Assembly (NCBI RefSeq): GCF_008831285.2
Contig: NC_045140.1
Coordinates: 20,582,370-20,646,369 of the forward strand
Source of the DNA: Nymphaea colorata
Lineage: Eukaryota; Streptophyta; Magnoliopsida; Nymphaeales; Nymphaeaceae
DNA: 64,000 bases
Direction of reading: 5' to 3'
Shown: in pieces, positions 32,101 through 43,624 of the stretch
Layout of the letters: each line of letters begins with the position of its first letter
How positions within the stretch are numbered: the first letter of the stretch is position 1
The notes under the pieces: generated by a model
The model's input: only the letters and a program-made list of their open reading frames with translations
Told to the model about the DNA's origin: nothing
Databases searched by the model: none
Position numbers and translations under genes: made by a program

Positions 32101-33397
32101 TCATTTTGAGCGCAAAAGATATGATGAACGTCGTCCGACATGGCGTTAAACAGTCCCGTGAGACATGGTAACTGCTCAAGGATATTGTTGAAGCAACGTC
32201 TCCTCCATCAAGTTAAAAATGTCATTTGGATGAAATTGGAATGACAGACCGATTGACACAACCAATGCATGGCCAACATGATGCATCGGTATCATGGTCA
32301 GTTTTATGAGGTTATCTATGATCTTCTCGTTATGAGCGCAAAAGATGCGATAAACCTTGTTCACAAGATGGGAAACATTCCCGTGAGACCAGGGAACCCT
32401 TGTTAGCGATGGCTAACGCTTGGTCTTTTAATCTTTTGTAGATTGTTATTTAATTTTTTATTTATTTTTTAACGTTCCTCAAGAAAAGTAATTTCTTTTC
32501 ACTGGTTGTTTAATTGTGTGGGAATTTTTCAAATTTTCTACGACTTCTTTTTATAGTTTATGAGAATGTATTACTAAATGACTATTCAATGCGTTGTGAG
32601 CCTTTCATGGCTTTGATAAGATATTGGAATTTTTTTCTCAAATCTTTAGTTTGAATTTGTATGTCTTGCCAAAAGTTATAGATTTTGGAAAGTTGATTTT
32701 TTAGTTATTTATTATAAAAGTAGCGAAAACTCTTTTGACTCTTGTGCATATTTATGTGCTCATGAAAACAATTGGATGCGTGAATGATTCTGTAGACATG
32801 AAATTGGAAACGACATGAGCACGTTCTTGTATTACTTTGTTATCATGTATTAAAACTTACTTTCTATTTAATGTTATGTCAACAGCTTTTTTGATAGAGT
32901 TTTTACTTATTTCCTTCTTTCTGAATAGTGATAAACATTTTTCAGCTTGTTCTTGTTTCTCACATTTAGTGTCATATTGGACTCTTTGTGACCATGTTAT
33001 CAACACACTCTTTTCTCATTGGTTCCTTTGTCTCTTATGCTCAAATATGTGCATGAGTGTTGGTTTTAGTTCAGTCCTATGGAACTTTCCTTCTGCTGTT
33101 GAGTTTTATGAACACATGTATCTTCACCAAATTGTCTATGTTTTCTAGGGCAATGACATTTTCATCAATTTTCCTATGCCCTAGATTAGAATACATATGT
33201 TTTAGTTCACTATGTTTTAGATTAATGTACAAGAGAAGGAAAAAAAAAGGTTAAAAACCATGACAGCTGAAGTTACTAAAATCTCCTCTATAAACAGGAA
33301 GTTTTGGACTCCGAAACTCTGCTTTTACAAATATTAGGGGTGCTAGGAAGGCTCAACAGGAGGCTATAGTTCTAAGGAATTCAGGACTCACTCATTG
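26157..33397 (+). CDS. Candidate exons of an unrecognised gene (partial model)
   Basis: Exon A (26157-26214) follows a good acceptor (TTATTCTTCTAG) and starts at once with ATG: MDAAASNKSTLKKGGQVSR plus one base, then AGAG|GTTGAG. Exon B (33298-33397) follows ATAAACAG and in the matching phase reads GSFGLRNSAFTNIRGARKAQ, QEAIVLRNS. Phase 1 to phase 2 fits, and the composition (basic, charged, no stop) is protein-like. The intron between them would be about 7.1 kb and would contain the CACTA terminus and the whole satellite array. The 5' UTR exon near 23.5 kb fits as exon 1. The donor of exon B is uncertain (33397/33398 GTTTAT or an earlier site), and I could not connect it in phase to the candidate at 34048. 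The family is not recognised. Short exons can arise by chance, hence the low confidence. Confidence 0.35.
26740..26917. mobile_element. CACTA (En/Spm-like) transposon terminus, orphan
   Basis: Bases 26904-26917 read attttcttgtagtg, the reverse complement of CACTACAAGAAAAT, the well-known terminal inverted repeat of plant CACTA elements. The 170 bases before it carry subterminal-style repeats (catcactgatg, catcactaaatg, gtcattactg). The element should extend to lower coordinates, but no matching CACTACAAG end was found upstream, so this is a fragment or a truncated non-autonomous copy. No transposase sequence was seen. Confidence 0.6.
27750..28310. repeat. Short-period repeat block (gataagaccactgatct motif)
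   Basis: The motif gataagaccactgatct or a close variant recurs about every 45-60 bp (near 27782, 27840, 27896, 27956, 28005, 28103, 28158, 28205, 28243). In addition, about 150 bp at 27751-27905 (tgatacaaacctaat ... ggatcagataaggcc) recurs as a diverged direct copy at 28171-28309. The second copy runs straight into the satellite array. Confidence 0.85.
28309..32398. repeat. Satellite array with higher-order repeats (about 229-bp monomers, 918-bp higher-order unit)
   Basis: About 18 monomers, each with cacaaccaatgcatggcc or a close variant. The landmark agtcccgtgag (or variant) lies at 28495, 28564, 28793, 28961, 29188, 29413, 29482, 29711, 29879, 30106, 30331, 30400, 30629, 30802, 31029, 31259, 31478, 31547, 31776, 31925, 32152 and 32377. 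The spacing pattern 69, 229, 168, 227, 225 (sum 918) occurs twice exactly, from 28495 and from 29413. The third round is 69, 229, 173, 227 and then carries one extra monomer (230, 219), and the fourth is 69, 229, 149, 227, 225. Equivalent monomers in successive units are nearly identical, while neighbouring monomers differ much more. The array ends abruptly inside a monomer near 32,398. Minus-strand frames of 62-106 codons recur with the same period and are by-products of the repeat. Confidence 0.95.
32399..33297. other. AT-rich right flank of the satellite array
   Basis: No gene. The stretch around 32739 (gactcttgtgcatatttatg) resembles the left flank around 27010 (aactcttgtgcacatttata), so related AT-rich sequence lies on both sides of the array. 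Confidence 0.5.
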
Positions 33398-34047
33398 GTT
33401 TATCTTTTGCTTTTTGTTTGACATATTTGGTTGCTTTGTCTTGGCCATTGTTTTTGGGTCATACAAGGCTCCTTACTTATTATGAAGCTGTCCTTCGGTA
33501 AGTACAGTTCCTATTATTTTATCTCCTTTTCTACTTATTATCACATTTCGCTTTTGTTAATTTTTCCTTGTCATTTTTCTTTCTTCAGTAGATGTTTTAT
33601 AATTATATCCTGTCTTTTTGTTTCCTGGCATTTAACTTTGTACTTACCCTTGTTATGTGGATCCAAGATTGTGTGCAATGTCCTTGCTGGAGGACCGGTT
33701 ATATTTAAGCATCAACTATGTTTTGTGTGGTTCAACAAAAATAATGTTTTGCTGATTAGGGCTAGGTTATCACTTAAGCTGGTGTTAGTGTGGTAAAAAA
33801 AAACAAACACGCTCTCAGGTGTTAGTTTGATGAAAGACCTAAAATGTTCTCAAGTAAAATCAATTTTAAGTTTATTAATTTGTATTGATCTCTACAAACG
33901 TACATATTTGGTTGCTTTATACAAAAATTTACTTTTGTTTTTAGCTGTATCGAAACTAGCTGTATTTCAAATATCTTTGGCTTTTTGTGTTTCTGAAATT
34001 TTCATTGCTATATTCAATGGCAGCATTTGCTCTCCACGCATCTGCAG

Positions 34048-34208
34048 GAAATTGAATCCCTTCGCTCTGTTATTCCTAAGTCACTATTGCGTGTTTTGTC
34101 TGCCGCATGCAAGGCATTGTTTGATCGATGCTGCATTTCCTTATTCCTTATAAGGTCGTGCATCGTGGAACTCTTGGATGAGAATAAACACCTTGTGTGC
34201 TCACAGGT
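34048..34208 (+). CDS. Possible exon of an unrecognised gene
   Basis: After the acceptor-like CATCTGCAG the frame reads EIESLRSVIPKSLLRVLSAA, CKALFDR and continues to VELLDENKHLVCSQ before a donor-like ACAG|GTACTC at 34208/34209. It is helical and protein-like in composition. The family is unknown to me. It could belong to the candidate gene at 26157-33397, but the reading phase I inferred there does not join directly, so a missing exon or another donor would be needed. Confidence 0.25.
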
Positions 34209-37018
34209 ACTCTTCTATCTCTACTTTCTATGGAATGTCCGGAACGAGATTGAGTTGCGTGCACGAAAACAAAGTGGAGGTATTTTTGAAATCTTTCTAT
34301 TAAGTAGAGGACATTTTAGACTTTTTCTTTTTAAATACTTTTTTATCCTTGTGAGTAGTTTTTTTTTTTAATTTTAATGGGCATTTTGGCCATTGCATAC
34401 CCCACAGGGGTGTGCACGTAAATAGGTTCACTGAATTTTCCCAACCTACCATTTTTTTTCTAGATTCTGTAAATTTAGCACTGTAGGTAGCTTTGAAACT
34501 ATTTTGAAGATTATCAAAAGCGACATGAGTAGTTGTAGACTGTAAAAGAAAGGAAACTGATCAAATCTCAGTCAGTATTCTGCTGCTCGAGAAAGTGCTG
34601 GTAGTACTACTACTAACTTTTGATTTAAGGATAAGTAAGTAGCTCAACCATTTTAGGTGCCTAAGATGAACCTTCTACTTGTTATAACGCATCAAATCCA
34701 TCTAAATCTTGTTTGATGGTGCACCGACCGCACCGACCACAGCTTATGCTCATTTTTTTGTTAGTGTATATGGGGTTTACTTCAGCGCTCTTTTCATGAG
34801 GCAAGTCCATTCTGGCCAAAGGTTCGTTCATAAGATATAAATATGGGTCAGCTCGTCGTGTCTCCTTCAGAAAGTCTGAATGTGGTTTAGAGAAGTTAAC
34901 TGGGGTCATAAACTTGAGAAGTTCGTAGAGCAGTCTCGTTTACTAGGCCTGCGAGCCGATCACTGAAGCATCTTTTGAGGAAGTGATAGATCTATACTAT
35001 ATCTAAATATTGCATATGTGCTTAAGCGATTGTCACAGAAAATGCATTCAATTTTTGAAGGAAAAGTGTTTTATTTGTGAAATATGAAGCCCAAAAAATT
35101 GCAAAAAAGAAAAATCCGTCTTTTTAAAAGATTCTAAAACAAAAATAAGGCCAAAAAATATGTTTCTTTGGTGTTTTGTTTGGGCGTCTTTTGCATTTTT
35201 ATACTTTTTAAAAATTTTGCCGATTTTTTTTAGAGATTTATGTGAGAAAAATAACTTTGGCGTATCATTAGAGAAAGACCTTTTACATTTCTTAAATGAT
35301 ATTTATGAGAATTAATTTGCAATTTGTGAGAAGAATCTTTGTTCCGGAGAGGCGTAGTTCACTTTCTCAAACTAGCCAAAATGAGAGAAGAGTAATTTTT
35401 TTTTTATAGGGATCGCATCTTTTCCCAACCATGGGTAATAACAGCAAGTATGTTTTGTGGGTATGCCAAACTTTTAAAAAAATGGAATTGTATGTTATAA
35501 TGCTCTATTCTGATTTTGTCTTATTATAGATCTCCTATAAATTAATCAGTATTACCTTGACACTGTTTTGGTTGTGTAACAAAGTACACGAAAGTCCGAA
35601 CTTGAACTCTAGAGCTCCATTTGTGTTTAAGGGAATGTTCGATTACCAACTGTCTTAAAGTCACAAATTTTAGGTGGCAAAAGATGGATCGTGGTGCAAC
35701 AAGCTAAGGATCTGTTGGCTAAAAGTGATTATTTTATATTGGCAAACTTAATGTAAGGTAGAAAAAGAAGAGTCTGATCTCAAATTCATTTCTCACATCT
35801 AAATAATGGGGTTTCAGTTAGATGTAAGTTTGATTTAACATGTTTCTCTTTGGAGTTTCTTGAATAATCCAAGTTTAAAGTTGGACTACAATTAAATATT
35901 GTTAAAACAAAGTGATACAAGATATTGAGTCCATCCGGCTGCTGGATGTTACCAGATGCATCCTTTAGTGTCTGCCCTCAGTTCGTAGCTAGCGGGCCTC
36001 ATCTTCTTGGTTGTCGCACTAATAGATTTCTTACATTTTTTTATTTTTGTGAGAACTGGGACTGGTTATCGGTTCTGCTCCTCAGATGGGTCATGAATTT
36101 AGGTGGACTACTATGCATGTTTCATTATATTGTTAGAACTCATGTTATACATGATAATCATCAAATTTTCAAGAGAAAATTGAAATATTTAAACGTATTC
36201 ATATAATGGCGGTGAGTTAGTGATCATTAATCGTGAGTTTTTATTAATAAGAATCTTTCTTTTGCTGCCCCGACGCTTATGTTTGAAAAATATATGTACG
36301 GAAAACATGAACTCCATTTAAGGGAATATCTTTTCAAGTCTTTTTGTTGATGGTAAACAACAATAATTAAATAACATCTTTGTTGTGTTCAAGTGGGCAA
36401 CTGCCTACGGTAGGCCACATTTAGCTTCTCCCAACTGAGGGGTGTAGCACAATTGGTTGACGAGGTGGTTTACTTCAAAGGTGATTTGTGTTACAATTAT
36501 GCCTCAAGACAGCAACACATCCTATTATCATCGTCACAAACAATGCGTTTCTTTTGAAAAAAATCACACACAATAAATAAGTCAGATGTTTAAAACTTTT
36601 AAAATTCCCGTTTTCTAAAAATGGCAAAACAAGAAAATTTCCAAAAAAAAAACGTGCTTTTTACGTTTTTTCCCTTTTTTTGTCTTACTATTTTTTTTCA
36701 AAATTTTTAATGCCAAACTCCTTGTTTTCTTTTTTTTAAAAAATTTTTTTATTTGTTGCAGACTTCAATGTTTTGTATGTTTGTGTTATTAGTTTTTCAA
36801 TTATTTCGATTTTTATGTTATTTTATTTTATATTTTAAAAAATTAATCGTATTTTTTAGGCTTTTTCATGCTCGTCATATTATGCCTACCAAGAACTTAG
36901 TCTTGTGAGAAAGTATTTTGTGACCACCCCTAACATTAAAAAAAAACATTATCAAATGAAATAGACAAACAAATTGTATTGGGTGAATTCACATGTAAAT
37001 AAGCAATTTTATGGGACT

Positions 37019-37038
37019 GTGTGGGCAGTTGCCCACAC
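37019..37038. repeat. Dispersed palindrome copy (GTGTGGGCAGTTGCCCACAC)
   Basis: Same family as 18337-18354, with one changed base pair at the centre. Confidence 0.7.
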
Positions 37039-38382
37039 ATGCCCACGTGTATCTCTACCTTTGCTTACTCTTGCTGAGCAGGTGAATTTGACAAATAGAC
37101 ATTTTAATTCACATGAAACTGCACGCAGAAGTCATCTATTGGTCTAGCAATTTGAGTGATTTACGTTCAATAGTCACATGAATGTATTCCCTGTTGACGT
37201 CCTTTTATTTTAACAGAACTTCCCATTGTCATATGCAAGTAATCTCTTGAACTCTCCAAAGCAGCATTAAGGTCCCTTGATACTGCATCAGCCAACCCAA
37301 GACTATAAGCCACTTCTGGGTTCTCTCTCTCAATCATGGCCTCTCTTCAAGACAGCCAGCCTTCTTCCACAATACAGGAAGCGATTACTGTGCCGTATGG
37401 AACATCTCCTGTAATTTGCAGTCTCCAAAAACACCAACAGGCAAGCCTTTAAGGTAATGCATCTTTGACTGTGTCCAGGATAGAATTGCACTACTCGGCA
37501 GCCTCTGTCAAATCACAAACAGAAGGTGAGTCTTCTATGGTTCACATTCATTGAATTCTGAAATCAACTTACCCAAAAGAAAAAAGAAAAAGCAAAACGT
37601 GTGAAGTTTATAGAAAACAAAAACTGAGAAAGAGAACAAAAACATGCTTACAAGCATTCATAGGAATTGTCAACATATTTATTACCACATGAAATTTTGA
37701 AGTTAGGCAATATATAATCAATTTGTTCGTTTAACTCTAATAGTAACGTTCTTTTACAACGGAAGAAAGTTGAAACTGTCTAGACCGTAAAAGGTTACAT
37801 GAAAAGAAGGAGAAAAGCATTTATTTGAAGCGTCAGTATAAAAAATGCAATAAAGAGGAAAAGATATGGAAAGAGAAGCAAGCCGCAAAAAAGGAAAAAA
37901 AGCCTCCTTACACGTGTATGTACTGCTCCGCATTTGAATCACCACACAATTGATCAATGTCAAATTATCAATGTGCGATGAAAGCACATTCGATGGCAGA
38001 GTCGGAAACTTTTGGCCAAGACGGACTAACTCAAAAAATGTTGAACCCTTCAAATATATAGTAAAATGATTGAAAGATTGCGTGGTGATCTAGGGGAAGA
38101 AAATTTAATTCAATCTGGTAAGGGTCATTTTATATAGAAAATCTGAATATGATTAGCAATTGAATCCAAATTTATGTAAGAACCCGCTACCAAATTCAAC
38201 AGAAATACAAATCTAATTTTATGCAAGAATTACAAATTCAGTTTTGCATTTTGTGTATATGAATTTGAGTTCTACTCGGAAAGTTTTTTGAACATGACGA
38301 TTTCATCAATAGAAGCGCATCATTATCACGTCCTTTCATAAGCCTAGTGACGTCAGGTAGGGGCCGGGGTAGGTGTTGGTAC

Positions 38383-38404
38383 TGTGTAGGCAATTGCCCA
38401 CATA
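38383..38404. repeat. Dispersed palindrome copy (TGTAGGCAATTGCCCACA)
   Basis: Same core as 18337-18354 with one mismatch in the left arm; preceded by gtaggtgttggtactg. Confidence 0.65.
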
Positions 38405-41400
38405 AACCCACAAAAAAATAATTGTTTTATATTGACACCTCAGAACAATTTTTCTCCTTTACATATTGATGCCTCTTAACCAAAAAAATCTTAGTTTCCC
38501 CATGCAAATCCTGGTAGGGGCACAATTAGAGAGCACAACATAACTTCCGCTGTGATCTGATAAAATCCAGGATAATTCAGAAACATTTGCCTATAAATGA
38601 AACTGAACTAGATAACGGAAGAACAATGAAGATTTGACGCGTTTCCTGAGAAGTTTCACATTCATTTCATCTAAAGCCTTGCTGAATCTAAAGCAAGTGT
38701 AGTCGTATTGAAATTGAATTATATCTCATTGTTGATGTAAGAAATCTTTAAACAATATCAACCTTTTGTGAAAAAAAAAATAAAAATCGGTGGAGAAAAC
38801 ACCACCTCTCAATGCATCTACATAAGATGAACAAATGAACAAACAAAAAATCTTAAAATAAAATGATGACTTTTGTGAAAAAAAATTGGAGAAAACAGCA
38901 TAGTTCAGTTGATGCTTATGCACAAGAATCCAAGATAAACAAATGAGATAAATCATATTGAAAAACGAAAGTTTAACTCCACTATGTTTTGCTTTTATAG
39001 TCTTTGAAGCAACTTATTGGTCACTGATTTGACGCATATTTTACGTTTTTATATGAAACAACTTGCGAGTTCATTTTTTTCTTGTCAAAAGGTTTCCTAG
39101 AAAAAGCAAAGTGCACTTTGCATCTCTGAAGCTTATCCCTACGCTCATGTGCATGTATGTTTTTTTTTTTTGCTTAAAAAGAGCACCTTTGCTGCCAAAC
39201 AAAAGCCTTTTTTTTGGGAAGTATGTGAATATTAGAATTTCACTGTTACTATATATTTTTGTTGGTATATGGGAATACTTTTTCCAGAATAGGTGGTGAA
39301 GCTATTTTTTGGCTTATGACAAAATTTCACAGAGTTTTGCCTGTTTGTTTGAGGATATTTTGCCGAGAATAGCCTGTCACGGTGAGAGAAGTTTTCTCTC
39401 TCTCTCCCTCTTTTTTTTCCCCATTAAACCGTCAAACAATCATCAGAATAAGGAAGTGGGTGGGAAAATATTGTGCTGCCAGCTGCAAAACTGAGCATTT
39501 CTAACTTCTCTTTTTCTTTTATTGGCTCGCATTATTGAATCACATCTAGTGCTGATATCATATTGTGCCTTGAAAGAAAAGTTGATTTTCCAATCTCATC
39601 TTTCCTAGCCATTGCTTTCAATATCAAGATCAAATTCCAGGAAAATTTTACTTTTACTTGAAGCAAACAATCCCTTGGGTATTTGATTTCCCCATGTCAT
39701 CTCCCTACAAAAAATTATAGGATTTAAAGCAGGATCTAAAGTGTTTTCGAATTCAATCGGGTACCGAACATGATCTGATTCAGTGGGCGGAGCTGGATCC
39801 GAATAACTTGGTTTAGGGCTTTACTTCAATCATTCAGTGTCCCACAGACTGGGGTTCACCCAAAAGCTGGATTCTCTGTCACCAGATCCAGATTCTGTTT
39901 TATAAGCTTCTAATTCCGAACCTGAACCTAAACCAAGGGCTGATCACGTTGGATGTTCTACTGCCTAGAGCGGAACCAAACTTGACCCATTTGTATTATT
40001 GGGTCAGCTTTGTGGCAAATCTTCTTTTTCTCTCATATTGGAGAATTTTATACTGTCGGATGATTATGAAAATAAAAATATGTCATTAAAAGCGGGAAGA
40101 ATCATTGATAAAACGACCATAGACTATTGTTAGATAAAAAAATGTTACTAATGCTTATATCATAACAGTTTTTTAGCGACAGATTTTTAATTTTTAACCA
40201 CTGAGCAACATGAAACCCCACTACATAAAAAAAAAAAAAAAAATAGCTGCCTCCTGAAAGAGTATCACGCGGATTCTGCAACTGTGGCGCCCACACTCCA
40301 CTTGCTAGTAAAGAATCCAAAGCAGGAAGCAGGATGATGTGCAATGCGTCTTGGGTCCCGTTTGGATGCAACTAAGATCACGTTTGTTCATGACCTTCGC
40401 AAGTTCAACTGGTAGTGAAATCGTGATCCTTGTTTTTAAAATTTTTAAGCAACGACTTACAAAACGACGGTCAAATCCGGGGATCTGCCGCACTTTAAGC
40501 CATGTAAGACCATTAAAACGCCGACATAATGAGTTGCAGATTTTTACCCGTTAAAAAGAAAATTAGGGTGGCCCTTCATATCGTTTGCCGGTAAATAAAC
40601 GCATGTATTCTAAATTTCTGGCGTTTCTCCTTTAATTAAGGTTCCGCGATATCTTTCCTTTGCCGATATTTACCGAGATCCGCAGCCGATGGTTTTCCGT
40701 CCTTCCCGCTTCTTATGATCAAACCACTTGCAATGCAGCTCTGCCTCGTCAATGAACGGCGCCAAAGGGTGGCATTATTTGATTAGCATCCGATCAGATC
40801 GGACGGCTGGCGTAGCTGCCTATCTGCATCTGACGGGCAGCGTTTAGACTGGGCCCGGGACTTGGGCGATGGACGGTCGAGATCTCGTGTTCGAGCAGAA
40901 GTCGGCATGGCGGGAAGACGAAAATCGAGAGGACAAAGAGAAGCGGAGACTGGGTCCCGCCAATGTGGACCTCTCCGGATCAGGATAAAATTAACCCCAT
41001 CCACGCGGGACCCACCCTACCGGGGGGTAATTTTTCCACCGAGGGCGCGGGCCCCGCCTGCCTAACCCTGGTGCCTAACAGGAAAACCTTCTGCTTCATT
41101 GACAAAATTACCCCGAACGTTCCATCATCCCCGTCTCCGATCCATTTACGCGTCTCAGTAAAAGGACTCGCCGTTTTTCTCCCCCTCCCCGTCCGGTTAT
41201 ATTTTCCGCAGCGGCTGTCTCAATGCCGCTCGTCTATGGATAAAAATTTGTTGTGCGTTATTTGCACGGGTGTTTGTCTGTCGTAAGCTAACTCTAACTC
41301 TCTGTTTGATAAATCACAGATAAGATTTTGGCGAAAAAAAAAAACTTAATAGCTGATAAATAGGTACATGATGGTGGTCATTACAAAGCAATCCAAGTCA

Positions 41401-42616
41401 TATCTCTTCCAAGCATTTGATCAAACACTCACAGCGCATCTCCAACATCACCGTTCTCTACATGAAAAGCCAGCATTGCTGCCAGCAATACATCCTTGTT
41501 TTCTCTTCCCTAAGGTAAGTAACCAATCCATAGTTTTCAACGGTATTTAAATTTCATGCTAAGATCGTAGACTATCCAATGCAAGCTTAAAAAAATACAA
41601 AATTTTGAAGTCTGACAACAAAAACAAGTTTAACAGTGTCTTGAAATCAATTTTGTTCTTTTTGGAAGAAAGACTACTTTTGAGAATCAAAGTTGCTGTT
41701 GAGGAAAACCATTATCGTGCACGTGGCAGCAAATTAAGTGACCCTACGGAGGAGGCCCAAAGCCCGGGAAGACAGGACCCGTCTGATCAGCCGATTGTTC
41801 ATTCGCTGCACCTATGGAATCTTCTAATCCCGCTCAGCATGAAGCTCGGACGACTGCTGCTGCTCTTGCGTGTGAAGAAGAGACAAACTCAGAGAAAGAG
41901 AGAGCGAGGGAAGAAGAGCAAATCTGCTTTGGTGGTGGCGGAGCTGGGTCGAGCGGCAGCGTGGGTGGTGGTGGAAGGAGCGCTGATGCTACAAGTGGCT
42001 GCTGTGAAAAGGAGATGAGATGAGAAGATGCAATGTTTTTCTTTCCACAGACAAACGTTCGCAGAAACCCCCTTTCAAGCACGAACAAGTCGTTCGCATG
42101 TGATGTTGAGAAACGTGGACTCCTACCCACTAATGTTTGTGTTTGTGGCATTCAAACGCCCCAAGCGTTAGACTGTAAGGTCACGATGTCGACCCAAGTT
42201 CAGGCGACCCTTTAAAAAATGTGAAAGTGATGGAGAGAGAGTCGCCGGCCGAGTCGTTCGACGGGTACCGAGTCATCTCGCGGGCCCACCAAATTAATAG
42301 ACACGGTGACAGTTGAAGGGCATTATCGGTCATTGCACAGAGGGGGGAGTGCTCTCCCGCCAGCGATTCCCGCCATCATTAAGGGCCTTCTGCGGGGCCC
42401 ACCGAGAGCTGGGAGCGCAGTGGGCATGGGGTCCAGAGCTGACGTGGTCTTTTCTGATTCGACCAAACACGCTCGTCGGGATTCAGGAAAACAAGCATAC
42501 AAAAAAACACAACCCCCACTTCTGCCATCACTTTCTCTCTCTCTCTCTCTCTTCTGCTCTCATTCTCTGATTTTCTTTCTTCCGCTTGCTTTTTTGTTTT
42601 CTCAAATTTTTTTATT

Positions 42617-43533
42617 TTGTTGGTCTTCGATGATCTCTCGATTGTCTTCGTCGAAGATTATGATGACGATGATGGCCGTGATCTTGAGGGTGTCGATGGG
42701 AATGGTGGCCGGTCCAGGCCGATTAATCGCCGAGTAGGATCGGCGGATCAAATTCCCAGTAGGATCGTGGTTCTCGGGAAGCAAGGGGATCGGGGTGGAA
42801 GGAATGCAGCAGGGGGAGAGGGAAGGGGAGCAGGGGGTGGTGGTGGTGATGGTGGAGTGGCGGGACCGTGGTCGAGCGGCGGCACAGCTGCGTCATCGAC
42901 GGTGCAGCAGAGCAGCAGCGGCTGCTGCTGGGAGGAGGGCAGCGAGGAGGAGCTGTCCGTGCTGCCGAGGCACACCAAGGTGGTGGTCACCGGCAACAAT
43001 CGCACCAAGTCGGTGCTCGTCGGCCTCCAGGGCGTCGTCAAGAAGGCCGTCGGCCTCGGTGGCTGGCATTGGCTCGTATTTTCTCCTCCTTTTCCTCATC
43101 TTACTTGAATTTTACATTATTTGATCTCCAGAATTTTCTGTTTTTTGCTTTACGCTTAATTCATTCGCGGGAAAGGGGATTATGGTTTTGGATTTGGTGA
43201 TGTTGGTAGAAATTCGGAGGAGTGACTCGAGATTCGATTTCAAATTTCTTTCTTTGGCTTGTTTCGGGGGATTTTCTTCCACAAACCTGTTTCTTGAATT
43301 AGGGGCAATGCGTCGAACCTTTTATTTTTTATTTGTTTTTGAAGGTCTAATCTTCGAGTATTTTGCAGCAGTCTTGGTTATTTTTCTCATTTTGATAATT
43401 AAGAATTGAACGTGCAATTCATATTTTACGGTTAGTTATTCTTCTACTTGAATTAGTGAGAACGATCCGCCTTGTCAAGTAATTATATCGGCTTCTAAAT
43501 TTTTGTCCGAACGCCTGCACACACACACACACA

Positions 43534-43624
<91 letters not shown>

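Larger units (their letters stand above)
34209..42450. other. Long AT-rich spacer
   Basis: No gene supported over about 8 kb. It holds T-rich stretches (35,080-35,400; 36,580-36,880), palindromes of the TGTGGGCAATTGCCCACA type (37,019; 38,383), a diverged direct repeat at about 38,750-38,950 (cttttgtgaaaaaaaa with ggagaaaac in both copies), a poly-A run of 17 at 40,227 and a GC-richer zone from about 40,800 to 42,450 with no convincing coding sequence. The last part is probably the promoter and 5' flank of the SAP30-like gene. Confidence 0.5.

Noticed and set aside
28588-32364. Family of small minus-strand proteins of 62-106 residues (MNKVYRIFCAHNEK..., ...SVSRLFHLHPIEIFNL...)
   Set aside because: They recur only because the satellite repeats; their ends follow monomer boundaries and there is no sign of coding constraint.
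28309-32398. CRISPR-like regular repeat array
   Set aside because: The spacing is regular because whole monomers of about 229 bp are repeated; there are no short repeats with unique spacers, and the DNA is plant nuclear.
34682-34909. 75-codon minus-strand frame with CGRCGRC
   Set aside because: Two short Cys pairs are not enough for a zinc-binding call and nothing around it looks like a gene.
41605-42023. Overlapping frames of 137 and 69 codons upstream of the SAP30-like gene
   Set aside because: Lysine/glutamate- and glycine-rich composition from simple sequence; no family motif and no splice link to the gene could be shown, although an upstream exon here cannot be ruled out.
42306-42737. 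143-codon frame MTVEGHYRSLHRGG... overlapping the start of the SAP30-like gene
   Set aside because: Out of frame with the conserved SAP30-type coding sequence and low in complexity at its centre.
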